Below are positions 53,484-63,799 of a stretch of DNA of 64,000 nt, in pieces. The DNA comes from Methylibium rhizosphaerae (GTDB taxonomy: Bacteria > Pseudomonadota > Gammaproteobacteria > Burkholderiales > Burkholderiaceae_C), in assembly GCF_006386545.1 (NCBI RefSeq), contig NZ_SWAR01000029.1, forward strand, positions 1-64,000, written 5' to 3'. The notes beneath the pieces are model-generated. The model was not told the DNA's origin. It saw only the letters and a program-made list of their open reading frames with translations, and searched no databases. The position numbers and the translations under genes were made by a program. Within the stretch, counting starts at the first letter, position 1. The number at the start of each line of letters is the position of its first letter.

Positions 53484-54358
53484 GGCCTCGCGTCCGACGA
53501 CCCCCAGAAGCTGCGGCTCACACCGAAGCCGACCGCGGTGTTGCTGCGCTGCTTCACCAGCGGGCTGTCCTCGAAGGCCGCGCCCGACAGGCTGTCGGCG
53601 CGCACGAAGCCGAACACGCTCCACGGCCCGAAGCTGCGCGAGGCCGACAGCGTGGCTTGCAGCCCTGCGTAGCCGCCGTGCGCTTCGTAGGCCGGCCGGT
53701 CGGTGCGCGCGTATTGCGGCGCCACCTCATAGAAGTAGGCATGCCAGCGGCGCGACCCCCACAGCGGCCCGCCCGACACGCCGATGCGCCAGCCCTCGAG
53801 CCCGGGCAGCGAGCGCGTGCGCCATTGCAGCCGCGGCCCGAACTGCCAGCCGCGCATGTGCAGGCCGTCGCGGTCGACGTTCATCGCCGCGCGCAACGGC
53901 ATGCGCAGGCTGAGCTCGCTGTCGCCCGCTTCGCTGCGCCACAGCCAGGCATTGAGCGACGGGCCGAACTCCACCGTCGGATCGAGGTCGGGCATGCCTG
54001 CGCGCGCGCGGTTGCCTTCGCTGCGCACCGGCAGGCTGCCGGCGAGGCTCAAGTCGAGCTCGAAGCGGCTGCCCTCGAACAGCTCGGCACGGATGCCCTC
54101 GCGCGTGGCCTGCACCCGCGGGCCGCGGTAGAAGAACGCCGGGAACGGCAGCACGCGGTTGCGGCTCTCGTCGGAGCCGCGGTAGTCGGGCAGGCGCATC
54201 GCCACCACGCCCAGGCCCAGCGACCAGACGGCCTTGCCGTCGTCGTCGCGGCGCTCGTTCATCGAGTCGACGTCCTGCGCGCGGGCCGGGTTGGTGGCCG
54301 CGGCGGCGGCGAGCAGGCTCGAGGCCAGCCACAGGGCGGGTCGTGGGTGTCGGTGCAT
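53480..54358 (-). CDS. MipA/OmpV family outer-membrane protein
   Basis: A 292-residue exported beta-barrel-type protein. A signal peptide (LWLASSLLAAAAATNPARAQ) is followed by WSLGLGVVAMRLPDYRGSDE and VLPFPAFFYRGPRVQATREG, the MipA/OmpV opening. Alternating hydrophobic strands and a closing SNTAVGFGVSRSFWG follow. Family members occur as scaffolds for cell-wall enzymes or as inducible porin-like proteins; the role here is open. It converges with the response regulator (4-base overlap) and is divergent from thiL. Confidence 0.87.
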   Translation of the reverse strand: MHRHPRPALWLASSLLAAAAATNPARAQDVDSMNERRDDDGKAVWSLGLGVVAMRLPDYRGSDESRNRVLPFPAFFYRGPRVQATREGIRAELFEGSRFELDLSLAGSLPVRSEGNRARAGMPDLDPTVEFGPSLNAWLWRSEAGDSELSLRMPLRAAMNVDRDGLHMRGWQFGPRLQWRTRSLPGLEGWRIGVSGGPLWGSRRWHAYFYEVAPQYARTDRPAYEAHGGYAGLQATLSASRSFGPWSVFGFVRADSLSGAAFEDSPLVKQRSNTAVGFGVSRSFWGSSDARP

Positions 54359-54439
54359 GTGCAGGGCCCGAAACGGAAGCCCGCCATGGTAGCCGCAGGA
54401 CAACGCGACACCGCCGGCGATCGCGCCACAATGGCCGCC

Positions 54440-55420
54440 ATGAGTGCTGCATCCCTCGGCGAATTCGAACTGATCGAGCGCTACTTCCGCCGCCCCACCC
54501 CCAATGCGGTGATGGGGCCGGGCGACGACTGCGCGCTGCTGGCGCCAAGGCCCGGCATGCAACTGGCGATCTCGTGCGACATGCTGGTCGAGGGCCGGCA
54601 CTTCCTGTCCACGGTGGCGCCCGAGCGCCTGGGGCACAAGGCCCTGGCGGTCAACCTGAGCGACCTCGCCGCGTGCGGCGCACGGCCGGTGGCCTACACG
54701 TTGGCCCTGTCGATGCCGCGCGCCGATGCCGACTGGCTCGAAGGCTTCTCGCGCGGACTGCACGCCCTGGCCGATGCCCACGGCTGCGAGCTCGTGGGCG
54801 GCGACACGACCGCCGGCCCGCTCAATGTCTGCATCACCGTGTTCGGCGAAACGCCGGCCGGCGGCGCGCTGCTGCGCAGCGGCGCACGGCCGGGCGACGA
54901 GGTCTGGGTGAGCTACCCGGCCGAGGGCGGCGTGGGCGACGCGCGGCTGGCGCTCGAGGTGTTCCGCGGGCGCATTGCGCTCGACGGCGCGGCTTTTGAA
55001 CAGGTGCGCCGCGCGATGGAGCTGCCGCAGCCGCGCGTGGCGCTGGGCCTCGCGCTGCGCGGCGTGGCCAGCGCGGCGGTGGACGTGTCCGATGGGCTGC
55101 TGGGCGACCTGTCCCACCTGCTGCGACGCTCGGGAGTGGGTGCGGCGATCGACGTCGATGCGGTGCCGCGCAGCCCCGTGCTCGCGGCCCAGCCGCTGGC
55201 CGTGCAGCGCGAGTGCACGCTGGCCGGCGGCGACGACTACGAACTCGTGTTCACCGCGCCCGCGGCGGCGCACCAGCAGGTGCTCGAAGCCGGCCGGCAG
55301 GCAGGTACCGGCGTGGCCTGCATCGGCCGCATCGACGCGCGCCGCGACCTCCAGCTGCTCAGCCATCGCGGCCAGCCGGTGGACAACATCTGGAGCTCGT
55401 TTGACCACTTCCGCACCTGA
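54440..55420 (+). CDS. thiL: Thiamine-monophosphate kinase
   Basis: A 326-residue kinase that turns thiamine phosphate into thiamine pyrophosphate, the last biosynthetic step. GEFELIERYF, the Mg-binding MGPGDDCALL, SCDMLVEGRHF and NLSDLAACGARP (AIRS-like fold) are visible, with AAVDVSDGLLGDL and LAGGDDYELVFTAP in the C-terminal half. ATGs at 54431 and 54440 are both usable. It starts a tight plus-strand run thiL-pgpA-pncC-ghrA and has no riboswitch of its own. The thiC operon lies 6 kb downstream. Confidence 0.95.
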   Translation: MSAASLGEFELIERYFRRPTPNAVMGPGDDCALLAPRPGMQLAISCDMLVEGRHFLSTVAPERLGHKALAVNLSDLAACGARPVAYTLALSMPRADADWLEGFSRGLHALADAHGCELVGGDTTAGPLNVCITVFGETPAGGALLRSGARPGDEVWVSYPAEGGVGDARLALEVFRGRIALDGAAFEQVRRAMELPQPRVALGLALRGVASAAVDVSDGLLGDLSHLLRRSGVGAAIDVDAVPRSPVLAAQPLAVQRECTLAGGDDYELVFTAPAAAHQQVLEAGRQAGTGVACIGRIDARRDLQLLSHRGQPVDNIWSSFDHFRT

Positions 55421-55430
55421 GGAACGCGAC

Positions 55431-56015
55431 GTGAGCGCCACCGCCATGCCCGCGGCACCGATCTACAAGCCGACCGTGCGCTTCATGCTGAAGCACCCGG
55501 CGCACCTGCTGGCCCTCGGCTTCGGCAGCGGCCTGAGCCCCAAGGCGCCCGGCACCATCGGCACGCTGTGGGCCTGGCTGAGCTTCGTGGTGCTCGACGT
55601 GGCCCTCGGCGACCTGCAATGGGCCCTGCTGCTAGCCGCCGGCCTGCCGGTGGGCTGGTGGGCCTGCACCCGCACCGCGCAGCACATGGCGGTGGCCGAC
55701 CCCGGCTCCATCGTGTGGGACGAGATCCTCGCGTTCTGGGCCATGCTGCTGCTGGTCACGCCCTCGGGAGCACAGCTCGACGCCGGCTGGAGCGTGGTGC
55801 TGCACGAGATGCTGCTGCCGCAGGTCGCCGCCTTCGTGCTGTTCCGCTTCTTCGATGCCGCCAAGCCGGGGCCGGTGGCCTGGGCCGACCGGTTGTTCAA
55901 GCGCTCGCGCCGCCCCGGCATCAGCTGGAGCCAGGGTTTCGGCATCCTGTTCGACGACCTGGTCGCGGCGCTGTGCGCGCTGCTGGTCATGGCGCTGTGG
56001 CAGCGCCTGGCTTGA
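55431..56015 (+). CDS. pgpA: Phosphatidylglycerophosphatase A
   Basis: A 194-residue inner-membrane phosphatase of phosphatidylglycerol synthesis. The family opening HLLALGFGSGLSPKAPGTIG and the acidic SIVWDEILAFWAML, then FRFFDAAKPGPVAWADR, are intact. About four hydrophobic helices are seen. The GTG at 55431 is preferred because GAGGAA precedes it at good spacing; ATG 55446 is possible. thiL-pgpA-pncC is a common proteobacterial gene order. Confidence 0.94.
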   Translation: MSATAMPAAPIYKPTVRFMLKHPAHLLALGFGSGLSPKAPGTIGTLWAWLSFVVLDVALGDLQWALLLAAGLPVGWWACTRTAQHMAVADPGSIVWDEILAFWAMLLLVTPSGAQLDAGWSVVLHEMLLPQVAAFVLFRFFDAAKPGPVAWADRLFKRSRRPGISWSQGFGILFDDLVAALCALLVMALWQRLA

Positions 56016-56028
56016 GGAGGAAACCCCG

Positions 56029-56529
56029 ATGCTCGACAGCATGAGCGAACTCGAAGCGGAGGTGCTCTCGCTCGCCGACGCGCTGCGCGCGCGCGGCTGG
56101 AAGCTCGCCGCCGCCGAAAGCTGCACCGGCGGCCTCATCGCCGCGGCCTGCACCGCCGTGTCCGGCTCGAGCGACTGGTTCGAGCGCGGCTTCGTGACCT
56201 ACAGCAACGAGGCCAAGACCGAGCTGCTGGGCGTGCCGGCTGCCACCATCGCGGCGCACGGCGCGGTGAGCCGCGCGGTCGTGCTGGCCATGGCCGAAGG
56301 CGCGCTGGCCCGCTCGCATGCCGACCTGGCGGTGGCGGTGACCGGCATTGCCGGGCCCACCGGCGGCTCGCCGGACAAGCCGGTGGGCACCGTGTGGCTC
56401 GCCATCACCACCAAGGGGCAACCCACCGAGGCCCGGCGGCTTCAGCTGCACGGCGATCGCGCCGCGGTGCGCCGGCAGACGGTCGAGCAGGCCCTGCAGC
56501 GCCTGCTCGACGCAGCACGGCCCTCATGA
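56029..56529 (+). CDS. pncC: Nicotinamide-nucleotide amidase (CinA C-terminal domain type)
   Basis: A 166-residue stand-alone PncC/CinA-C protein. It deamidates nicotinamide mononucleotide in the pyridine-nucleotide cycle. The signature WKLAAAESCTGGLIAAACTA, then GFVTYSNEAKTELLGV and VAVTGIAGPTGGSPDKPVGT match the family active site. A strong ribosome site (GAGGAGGAAA) precedes the ATG. Its stop overlaps the ghrA start (ATGA). Confidence 0.94.
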   Translation: MLDSMSELEAEVLSLADALRARGWKLAAAESCTGGLIAAACTAVSGSSDWFERGFVTYSNEAKTELLGVPAATIAAHGAVSRAVVLAMAEGALARSHADLAVAVTGIAGPTGGSPDKPVGTVWLAITTKGQPTEARRLQLHGDRAAVRRQTVEQALQRLLDAARPS

Positions 56530-57461
56530 CCGCCCTGCTCGCCGCCCGCTTCGACGAACACGAGCAAGAGGCGTGGCTCCGCGCGCTGCGGGCCGAGCTG
56601 CCCGGCGAGCGCATCGTGACCACGGCTGCCGAAGGCCCGGCGCCGGACATCGACATCGCCATCGTGGCCAACCCGCCGGCCGGTGCGCTGCAGGGGCTGC
56701 CGGGGCTCAGGCTGATCCAGTCGCTGTGGGCGGGCGTCGACAGGCTGCTGGCCGACACGACCGTGCCGCACGGCGTGCCGATCGCCCGCATGGTCGACCC
56801 GGCCATGAATGCGGCCATGGCGGAGACCGCGCTGTGGGCGGTGCTCTCGCTGCACCGCGGCTACTTCCGCTATGCAGCGCTGCAGCGCGAGGCACACTGG
56901 TCGCCTCATGGGCAGCAGCGGGCCGACGAAGCCACCGTGGCCGTGCTCGGCCTGGGCGAGATGGGCCGCGCCACCGCGCTGCGGCTGGCTGCACAGGGCT
57001 ACCGGGTGCACGGGTGGAGCACGCGGCCGGCCCGGCTCGAGGGCGTGTCCACCCATGCCGGCGAGGCTTCACTGCAGAACGTGCTCGCCGCGGCCGACAT
57101 CGTGGTCAACCTGCTGCCGCTCACGCCCCTCACCCGCGACCTGTTCCGGGCCGAAACCTTCGAGCGCATGAAGCCCGCCAGCCGCCTGGTCAACCTCGCG
57201 CGCGGCGCGCACGTGGTCGAAGCCGACCTGCTGGCCGCGCTCGACAGCGGCCGGCTGCAGCATGCTGTGCTCGACGTGTTCCGCTCCGAGCCGCTGCCGG
57301 CGGAACACCCGTTCTGGCGGCACCCGCGGGTCACCGTGCTGCCGCATGCCGCGGCACAGACCGACCCGCGCAGCGCCGCGCGGGTGGCGGCGGCGAACGT
57401 CCGTGCCGCTCGGGCTGGAACGGCCATTGCCCACCTGGTGGATCGCCACCGCGGCTACTGA
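56526..57461 (+). CDS. ghrA: Glyoxylate/hydroxypyruvate reductase A-like D-2-hydroxyacid dehydrogenase
   Basis: A 311-residue NAD(P)H-dependent dehydrogenase. VAVLGLGEMGRATALRLAAQ is the nucleotide loop, with GWSTRPARLEGV after it favouring NADPH. Catalytic residues are Arg in NLARGAHVVEADLL, Glu in DVFRSEPLPAEHPFW and His in VTVLPHAAAQTDP. It matches GhrA rather than SerA (no ACT domain). It would reduce glyoxylate or hydroxypyruvate. It is coupled to pncC by a 4-base overlap. Confidence 0.9.
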   Translation: MTALLAARFDEHEQEAWLRALRAELPGERIVTTAAEGPAPDIDIAIVANPPAGALQGLPGLRLIQSLWAGVDRLLADTTVPHGVPIARMVDPAMNAAMAETALWAVLSLHRGYFRYAALQREAHWSPHGQQRADEATVAVLGLGEMGRATALRLAAQGYRVHGWSTRPARLEGVSTHAGEASLQNVLAAADIVVNLLPLTPLTRDLFRAETFERMKPASRLVNLARGAHVVEADLLAALDSGRLQHAVLDVFRSEPLPAEHPFWRHPRVTVLPHAAAQTDPRSAARVAAANVRAARAGTAIAHLVDRHRGY

Positions 57462-57525
57462 CGCCGGCAGAAGCGGTGTTTGCACCGCTTTGCCCGCCCC
57501 GGGCCGACCGATAGACTGCCGCGCC

Positions 57526-60267
57526 ATGCCCGACTTCAGTGCCCAGCCGCTTGCCGGTACCGACGTTGCGGCCTTCACGCTGGCGCTCATCGCCCTCATG
57601 CTGGCGGTGATCTGGATCCGTGACCGCGACCCCGGCGTGCCGTGGCTGGTGGCAGCGTTCGGTCTCTATGCGGTGGTAGCGCTGTTCGACGAGCGCCTCA
57701 TGCCGTCCGGCGCCGAGGCCAACCGGCACTACGTCGTGGCCAGCGCCGCCATCCACGTCTGCCTGGCGCTGGGCCTCACCCGCTACCTGCGCATCGACCG
57801 CGCGCGCCGGTGGCCGGTCCTGCTGCTGGCACTGCCCCTGCTGGCACAGGCCGCGGCTGCGTCGCTGGGGCTGCACCTGCAGCGCCCGCTGGCCAGCCTG
57901 CCGCTGCTTGGCGTGACGCTCGCCTACTGCGTGATGAGCGCAGTGGCCGCGCGTCGCGAGCCCGGCACCGGCCTGTGGTGGCTGACCGCCAGCCTGGGCA
58001 CGGTGCCGGCGCTGGCGCTGGCCATGGTGGCCGGCGGCGCCGACCTGGTGGTGATGCGCCACTACGCATGGCCGCTGCTCATCGCCTTCGGCGTGATGCT
58101 GCTCATCGTGAGCCTGCTGCGCCGGCGCCAGGCGATCGCGGCATCGCAGCGCCAGGCGCTGCGCATGGCGAGCTTCTACCAGGCCCTGTCACGCACCAGC
58201 CAGGCCATCGTGCGGCTGCACGACGTGCCGAGCCTGTATCGCGAGATCTGCCGCATCTGCGTCGAAACCGGCCAGGCCGGCATGGCCTACGTGGGCATGG
58301 CCGAAGCCGGGCAGCTGCGCGTGGTGGCGTCGGCCGGCCCCATCGACGACCTGCTGGCGGGCATCCGCATCGACCTCGACCCGGCCTCGCCCTATTCGCA
58401 GGGCCCGGCCGCCACCGCCATGCGCGAGGGCAGCCACCAGGTCTGCAACGACCTGCTGGCCGATGCGCGCGTGAGCCCGTGGCGCGACCGCATCCGCCGC
58501 ACCGGCGTGCGGTGCCAGGCCTCGCTGCCGATCCGCCGCGGCGGCCGGGTCGAGGCGGTGCTCACCGTCTACATGGACCAGCCGCAGTTCTTCGACGCGC
58601 AGATCGTGGCGCTGCTCGACGACATGGTGAACGACCTGTCGTTCACCCTCGACCGGTTCGACCTGCAGGCCGCGCATGCCGCCGCGGAGCACGAGGCGAG
58701 GCTGGGTTTCGAAAGCTTCCGCCAGGTGTTCGAGGCGGCGCCGGTGGCCGCGACCATCCTGCGGGCCGGCGATCGACGCGTGCTGCGGGTCAATGCCGCC
58801 GCCTGCGACTACTACGGCTACCGCGCCGACGAGATGGTGGGCCGCAGCTTCGCCGAACTCGGCATCGGCCTGGCCGAGGCCGACCGGCTGCTCCTGTATG
58901 CCCTGGTCGAGCAGCAAGGCTCGGTGCGCGGCTTTCAGGTGCCGCTGCGTTCGCGCCGTGGCGAGTGGCGCGATTTCGTTCTCAACTGGGAACGCATCAC
59001 CTTCGAGGGCCATGACTGCCTGCTGGCGCTGGGCGTCGACGTCACCGAGGCCCGTGCCGCCGAACGCGCCGAGCAGGCGCGTCTCGCGGCCGAAGCCGCC
59101 AGCCGCGCCAAGACCGAGTTCCTTTCCCGCATGAGCCACGAGCTGCGCACGCCGCTGAACGCCATGCTCGGCTTCGCGCAGCTCATGCATGACGACGCCG
59201 CCAAGGGGTCCGGCGAAAGGCTGCAGGAGCGCACCTCGCTGGTCCTCGATGCCGGCCGCCACCTGCTCGCGCTGGTGGACGACGTGCTCGACGTGTCCCG
59301 CATCGAGGCCGGGCAGCTGCACCTCGACCTGCGACCGGTGTCGCTCGAGGAACAGCTCGACAAGGCGATGGCCCTGTGCGGGCCGCTGGCCTTGCGCCGC
59401 GGCGTGCAGCTGCGGGCCGACTATCGAGGTCTGCCCCTGCGTGCGGTGCGTGCCGATGCGCTGCGGCTGCGCCAGGCCCTGCTCAACCTGCTGAGCAACG
59501 CGGTCAAGTACAACCGGCCGGGCGGCAGGGTGTGGCTCGCTGCCGCGGTGGAAGGCCCGGACTGGATGCGCATCGACGTCTGCGACGACGGGCCGGGCAT
59601 CACGCCCGAACAGGCCGAACACCTGTTCGAGCCCTTCAACCGGCTGGGCCGCGAACACGGCCAGGTCGAAGGCACCGGCCTCGGGCTGGTGCTCACGCGC
59701 CAGCTGGTCGAGCTGATGCAAGGCCGCCTCGAGATCGACAGCGCCCCGGGCCGCGGCACCCGCGCCAGCGTGCTGCTGCGCCTGGCCGATGAACCCGCCC
59801 TGCAGCTCGCCGCGCTGGACGCTGCTCCCGCGAGCCAGGCCGAGCCGGAAGGCGTGGTGCTCTACATCGAGGACAACCCGGTCAACCTGCTGCTGGTGCA
59901 GCAGCTGCTCGAGCGCTGGCCCGCGGTGCGCCTGCTGCATGCCGAGAGCGGCGCCGAGGGCATTGCGCTGGCAGGCACCCACCGTCCCGGCCTGGTGCTG
60001 CTCGACATGCAGCTGCCCGACATGGACGGCATCGCGGTGCTGCAGACGCTGCAGCGGGATCCTGCGACCCGGGCGCTGCGCATCGTGGTGCTCTCGGCCA
60101 GCGCGATGGAAGACGAGGTGCTGCGGGCGCGCGCCCACGGCGCGCGCGACTACTGGACCAAGCCGCTCGACTTCGATGCTTTCCTTGCCGGCGTGCGCGC
60201 GCAACTGGCCGGCGACGACAGTACCCACCACCACGGGACGCCCTGGCGGGCCTCGGCCGCCGGCTGA
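57526..60267 (+). CDS. Hybrid sensor histidine kinase (7TM-like, GAF, PAS, HisKA, HATPase, REC)
   Basis: A 913-residue membrane hybrid kinase. About seven N-terminal helices (residues 14-205) are followed by a GAF domain (about 218-375, VETGQAGMAYVGMAEAGQLR), a PAS domain (about 395-515, VLRVNAAACDYYGYRADEMV), HisKA with FLSRMSHELRTPLNAMLGFA, and an HATPase with NLLSNAVKYNRPGG, DDGPGITPEQ and GTGLGLVLT. A C-terminal receiver (VVLYIEDNPVNLLLVQQLLE, phospho-Asp in VLLDMQLPDMDG) completes it. No HPt protein or separate regulator is encoded nearby, so it is an orphan. A -10-like GATAGACT lies at 57509. Confidence 0.92.
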   Translation: MPDFSAQPLAGTDVAAFTLALIALMLAVIWIRDRDPGVPWLVAAFGLYAVVALFDERLMPSGAEANRHYVVASAAIHVCLALGLTRYLRIDRARRWPVLLLALPLLAQAAAASLGLHLQRPLASLPLLGVTLAYCVMSAVAARREPGTGLWWLTASLGTVPALALAMVAGGADLVVMRHYAWPLLIAFGVMLLIVSLLRRRQAIAASQRQALRMASFYQALSRTSQAIVRLHDVPSLYREICRICVETGQAGMAYVGMAEAGQLRVVASAGPIDDLLAGIRIDLDPASPYSQGPAATAMREGSHQVCNDLLADARVSPWRDRIRRTGVRCQASLPIRRGGRVEAVLTVYMDQPQFFDAQIVALLDDMVNDLSFTLDRFDLQAAHAAAEHEARLGFESFRQVFEAAPVAATILRAGDRRVLRVNAAACDYYGYRADEMVGRSFAELGIGLAEADRLLLYALVEQQGSVRGFQVPLRSRRGEWRDFVLNWERITFEGHDCLLALGVDVTEARAAERAEQARLAAEAASRAKTEFLSRMSHELRTPLNAMLGFAQLMHDDAAKGSGERLQERTSLVLDAGRHLLALVDDVLDVSRIEAGQLHLDLRPVSLEEQLDKAMALCGPLALRRGVQLRADYRGLPLRAVRADALRLRQALLNLLSNAVKYNRPGGRVWLAAAVEGPDWMRIDVCDDGPGITPEQAEHLFEPFNRLGREHGQVEGTGLGLVLTRQLVELMQGRLEIDSAPGRGTRASVLLRLADEPALQLAALDAAPASQAEPEGVVLYIEDNPVNLLLVQQLLERWPAVRLLHAESGAEGIALAGTHRPGLVLLDMQLPDMDGIAVLQTLQRDPATRALRIVVLSASAMEDEVLRARAHGARDYWTKPLDFDAFLAGVRAQLAGDDSTHHHGTPWRASAAG

Positions 60268-60293
60268 GCGGGCCCGCGCTGCCGCCTCCCGGG

Positions 60294-60323
60294 TTGCGGT
60301 CGGGCACCGGCCGCGTCTACACT
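60294..60323 (+). promoter_or_regulatory. Candidate promoter of the thiC operon
   Basis: TTGCGG at 60294-60299 and TACACT at 60318-60323, with an 18-base spacer, would start transcription near 60330, at the 5' edge of the TPP aptamer. Confidence 0.4.
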
Positions 60324-60326
60324 TCG

Positions 60327-60412
60327 CAGCGCTCCGGGGTGCACCTTGTGCTGAGACGGCGAAGCCGAACCCGAGAACTTGATCCGGTTAATACCGGCGG
60401 AAGAAGAGCTGA
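60327..60412 (+). ncRNA. TPP riboswitch (THI element)
   Basis: The conserved aptamer blocks are present in order: CGGGGTGC, then GCTGAGA, ACCCGAGAACTTGATCCGG, TTAATACCGGCG and GAAGA. The P1 stem is formed from CAGC-GCTC and GAGCTG. Only one strand (plus) fits, and thiC starts 120 bases downstream. In the family, TPP binding lowers expression of the thiamine genes. Confidence 0.95.
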
Positions 60413-62404
<1,992 letters not shown>

Positions 62405-62455
62405 CGTGAGGCGCCGGTTCATTCGCGTCGCGCTGCGGCGCCGGGGAGCACCGAC

Positions 62456-63571
62456 ATGGCCGGCCTGAACCTCGGCATTGCCGGCGCTGGGCTGCTGGGC
62501 CGGCTGCTGGCGTGGCGGCTGGCGCGCGAAGGCCACCGCGTCACCGTGTTCGACCCTGCGCCGCATGCCGGGGCGCGGGGCGCCGCGGGCTGGACGGCCG
62601 CCGGCATGCTGAGCCCGGTGGCCGAGCTCGAATGCGCCAATGCACAGACCGCCCAACGAGGCCTGCGCTCGATCGAGCTGTGGTCGCAGGTCGTGCCGTG
62701 CCTGCCGCAGCCGGTGGACTTCCGCCGCGCAGGCAGCCTGCTGGTGGCGCACCGCAGCGACCTGGGGGCCGCGCAGCGGGTGCTCGACGTGTTCAGCGCG
62801 CAGTCGCCCGCCGACACCGCGCCGCCCCGGCGGCTTTCGACGCAGCAGCTGCACGAGCTGGAGCCGGCCGTGCTCGGCCCCGCGGCGGCCTGGCTGCTGC
62901 CGCAGGAAGCGCAGATCCACACGGTGCAGGCCATGGACGCGCTGGCCGATGCGGCCGCCCAGCTCGGCGTGGCATGGCGCTGGGGCGAGGCGGTGCGACG
63001 CGTCGAGCCGCACCGCCTCGACGACCACACCTTCGACCGGGTGTTCGACGTGCGCGGCCTCGGCGCACGGCCCGAGCTGCCGCTGCGCGGCGAAGGGCAT
63101 GGATTCACGCCGCAGTTGCGCGGCGAAGGGCATGGATTCACGCCGCAGTTGCGCGGCGTGAGGGGCGAAATCCTCTGGGTGCATGCACCCGGCCTCGTGC
63201 TGCGCCGTCCGCTGCGCCTGCTGCACCCGCGGCTGCGCGTCTACCTCGTGCCGCGCCCGGGCGACATCGTGGTGGTCGGCGCGAGCGAGATCGAATCCGA
63301 GGACCGCTCGCCGATCTCGGTGCGCACCCTGCTCAACCTGCTGTCGGCCGCGCACAGCGTGCTGCCCGAGCTGGCCGAAGGGCGTGTGGTGCACACCGAG
63401 GTCAACCTGCGGCCGGCCCTGCCGGACAACCTGCCCGCCATCGAAACCCAGGCCGGCCTCACCCGCATCAACGGCCTGTTCCGCCACGGCTGGCTGCTGG
63501 CGCCCGCGCTGGTGGAAGAGGCGCTGCACGACGCAGGGCTGGGGGCTGGCCTCTGGAAGGAATCCGCATGA
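62456..63571 (+). CDS. thiO: Glycine oxidase ThiO with in-frame tandem insertion
   Basis: A 371-residue FAD enzyme that oxidises glycine to the imine needed for the thiazole ring. LNLGIAGAGLLGRLLAWRLA is the FAD loop, AAGWTAAGMLSPVAELE the second family motif and GDIVVVGASEIES a core strand. Residues about 211-232 hold two copies of RGEGHGFTPQL, inserted between LPL and RGVRGEILWVHAPG, where relatives run straight through. The reading frame is kept. The insertion lies in a loop before the strand carrying RGEILWV. Overlaps thiS by four bases. Confidence 0.92.
   Translation: MAGLNLGIAGAGLLGRLLAWRLAREGHRVTVFDPAPHAGARGAAGWTAAGMLSPVAELECANAQTAQRGLRSIELWSQVVPCLPQPVDFRRAGSLLVAHRSDLGAAQRVLDVFSAQSPADTAPPRRLSTQQLHELEPAVLGPAAAWLLPQEAQIHTVQAMDALADAAAQLGVAWRWGEAVRRVEPHRLDDHTFDRVFDVRGLGARPELPLRGEGHGFTPQLRGEGHGFTPQLRGVRGEILWVHAPGLVLRRPLRLLHPRLRVYLVPRPGDIVVVGASEIESEDRSPISVRTLLNLLSAAHSVLPELAEGRVVHTEVNLRPALPDNLPAIETQAGLTRINGLFRHGWLLAPALVEEALHDAGLGAGLWKESA
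63085..63150 (+). repeat. Two identical 33-bp tandem repeats inside thiO
   Basis: Copies at 63085-63117 and 63118-63150 are identical and in frame, and the first eight bases of a third copy (GCGCGGCG) follow. Across each junction CGCCGC-AGTTGC-GCGGCG forms a small hairpin, giving the unit a palindromic character. The encoded 11-residue unit is RGEGHGFTPQL. Confidence 0.9.
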
Positions 63572-63798
63572 CAAACGCCATCACACAAGAGGCTGCGTTC
63601 ACCGTCACGGTGAACGGCACGCCGCACGCGGTGCGCGATGACACCACGCTGGACGCGCTGCTCAAGCGCCTGGGACAGCCCGCGGACGGCGTGGCCACCG
63701 CGGTGAACGGCGAGTTCGTGCCGCGTGCGCAACGCGCGGAACGCAGGCTCGGCGCCGGTGATGCGATCACCTGCTTTGCACCCATCGTCGGAGGATGA
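63568..63798 (+). CDS. thiS: Sulfur carrier protein ThiS
   Basis: A 76-residue ubiquitin-fold carrier ending in the functional diglycine (PIVGG), on which the thiocarboxylate is made for thiazole synthesis. [20 protein letters not shown] and [20 protein letters not shown] match the family. It has an N-terminal extension of about ten residues. It starts inside the thiO stop and ends one base before thiG. Confidence 0.94.
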   Translation: MTNAITQEAAFTVTVNGTPHAVRDDTTLDALLKRLGQPADGVATAVNGEFVPRAQRAERRLGAGDAITCFAPIVGG

Positions 63799-63799
63799 G

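Noticed and set aside
63085-63150. CRISPR-like repeats in thiO
   Set aside because: The units are directly adjacent, without spacers, and in frame within a gene.
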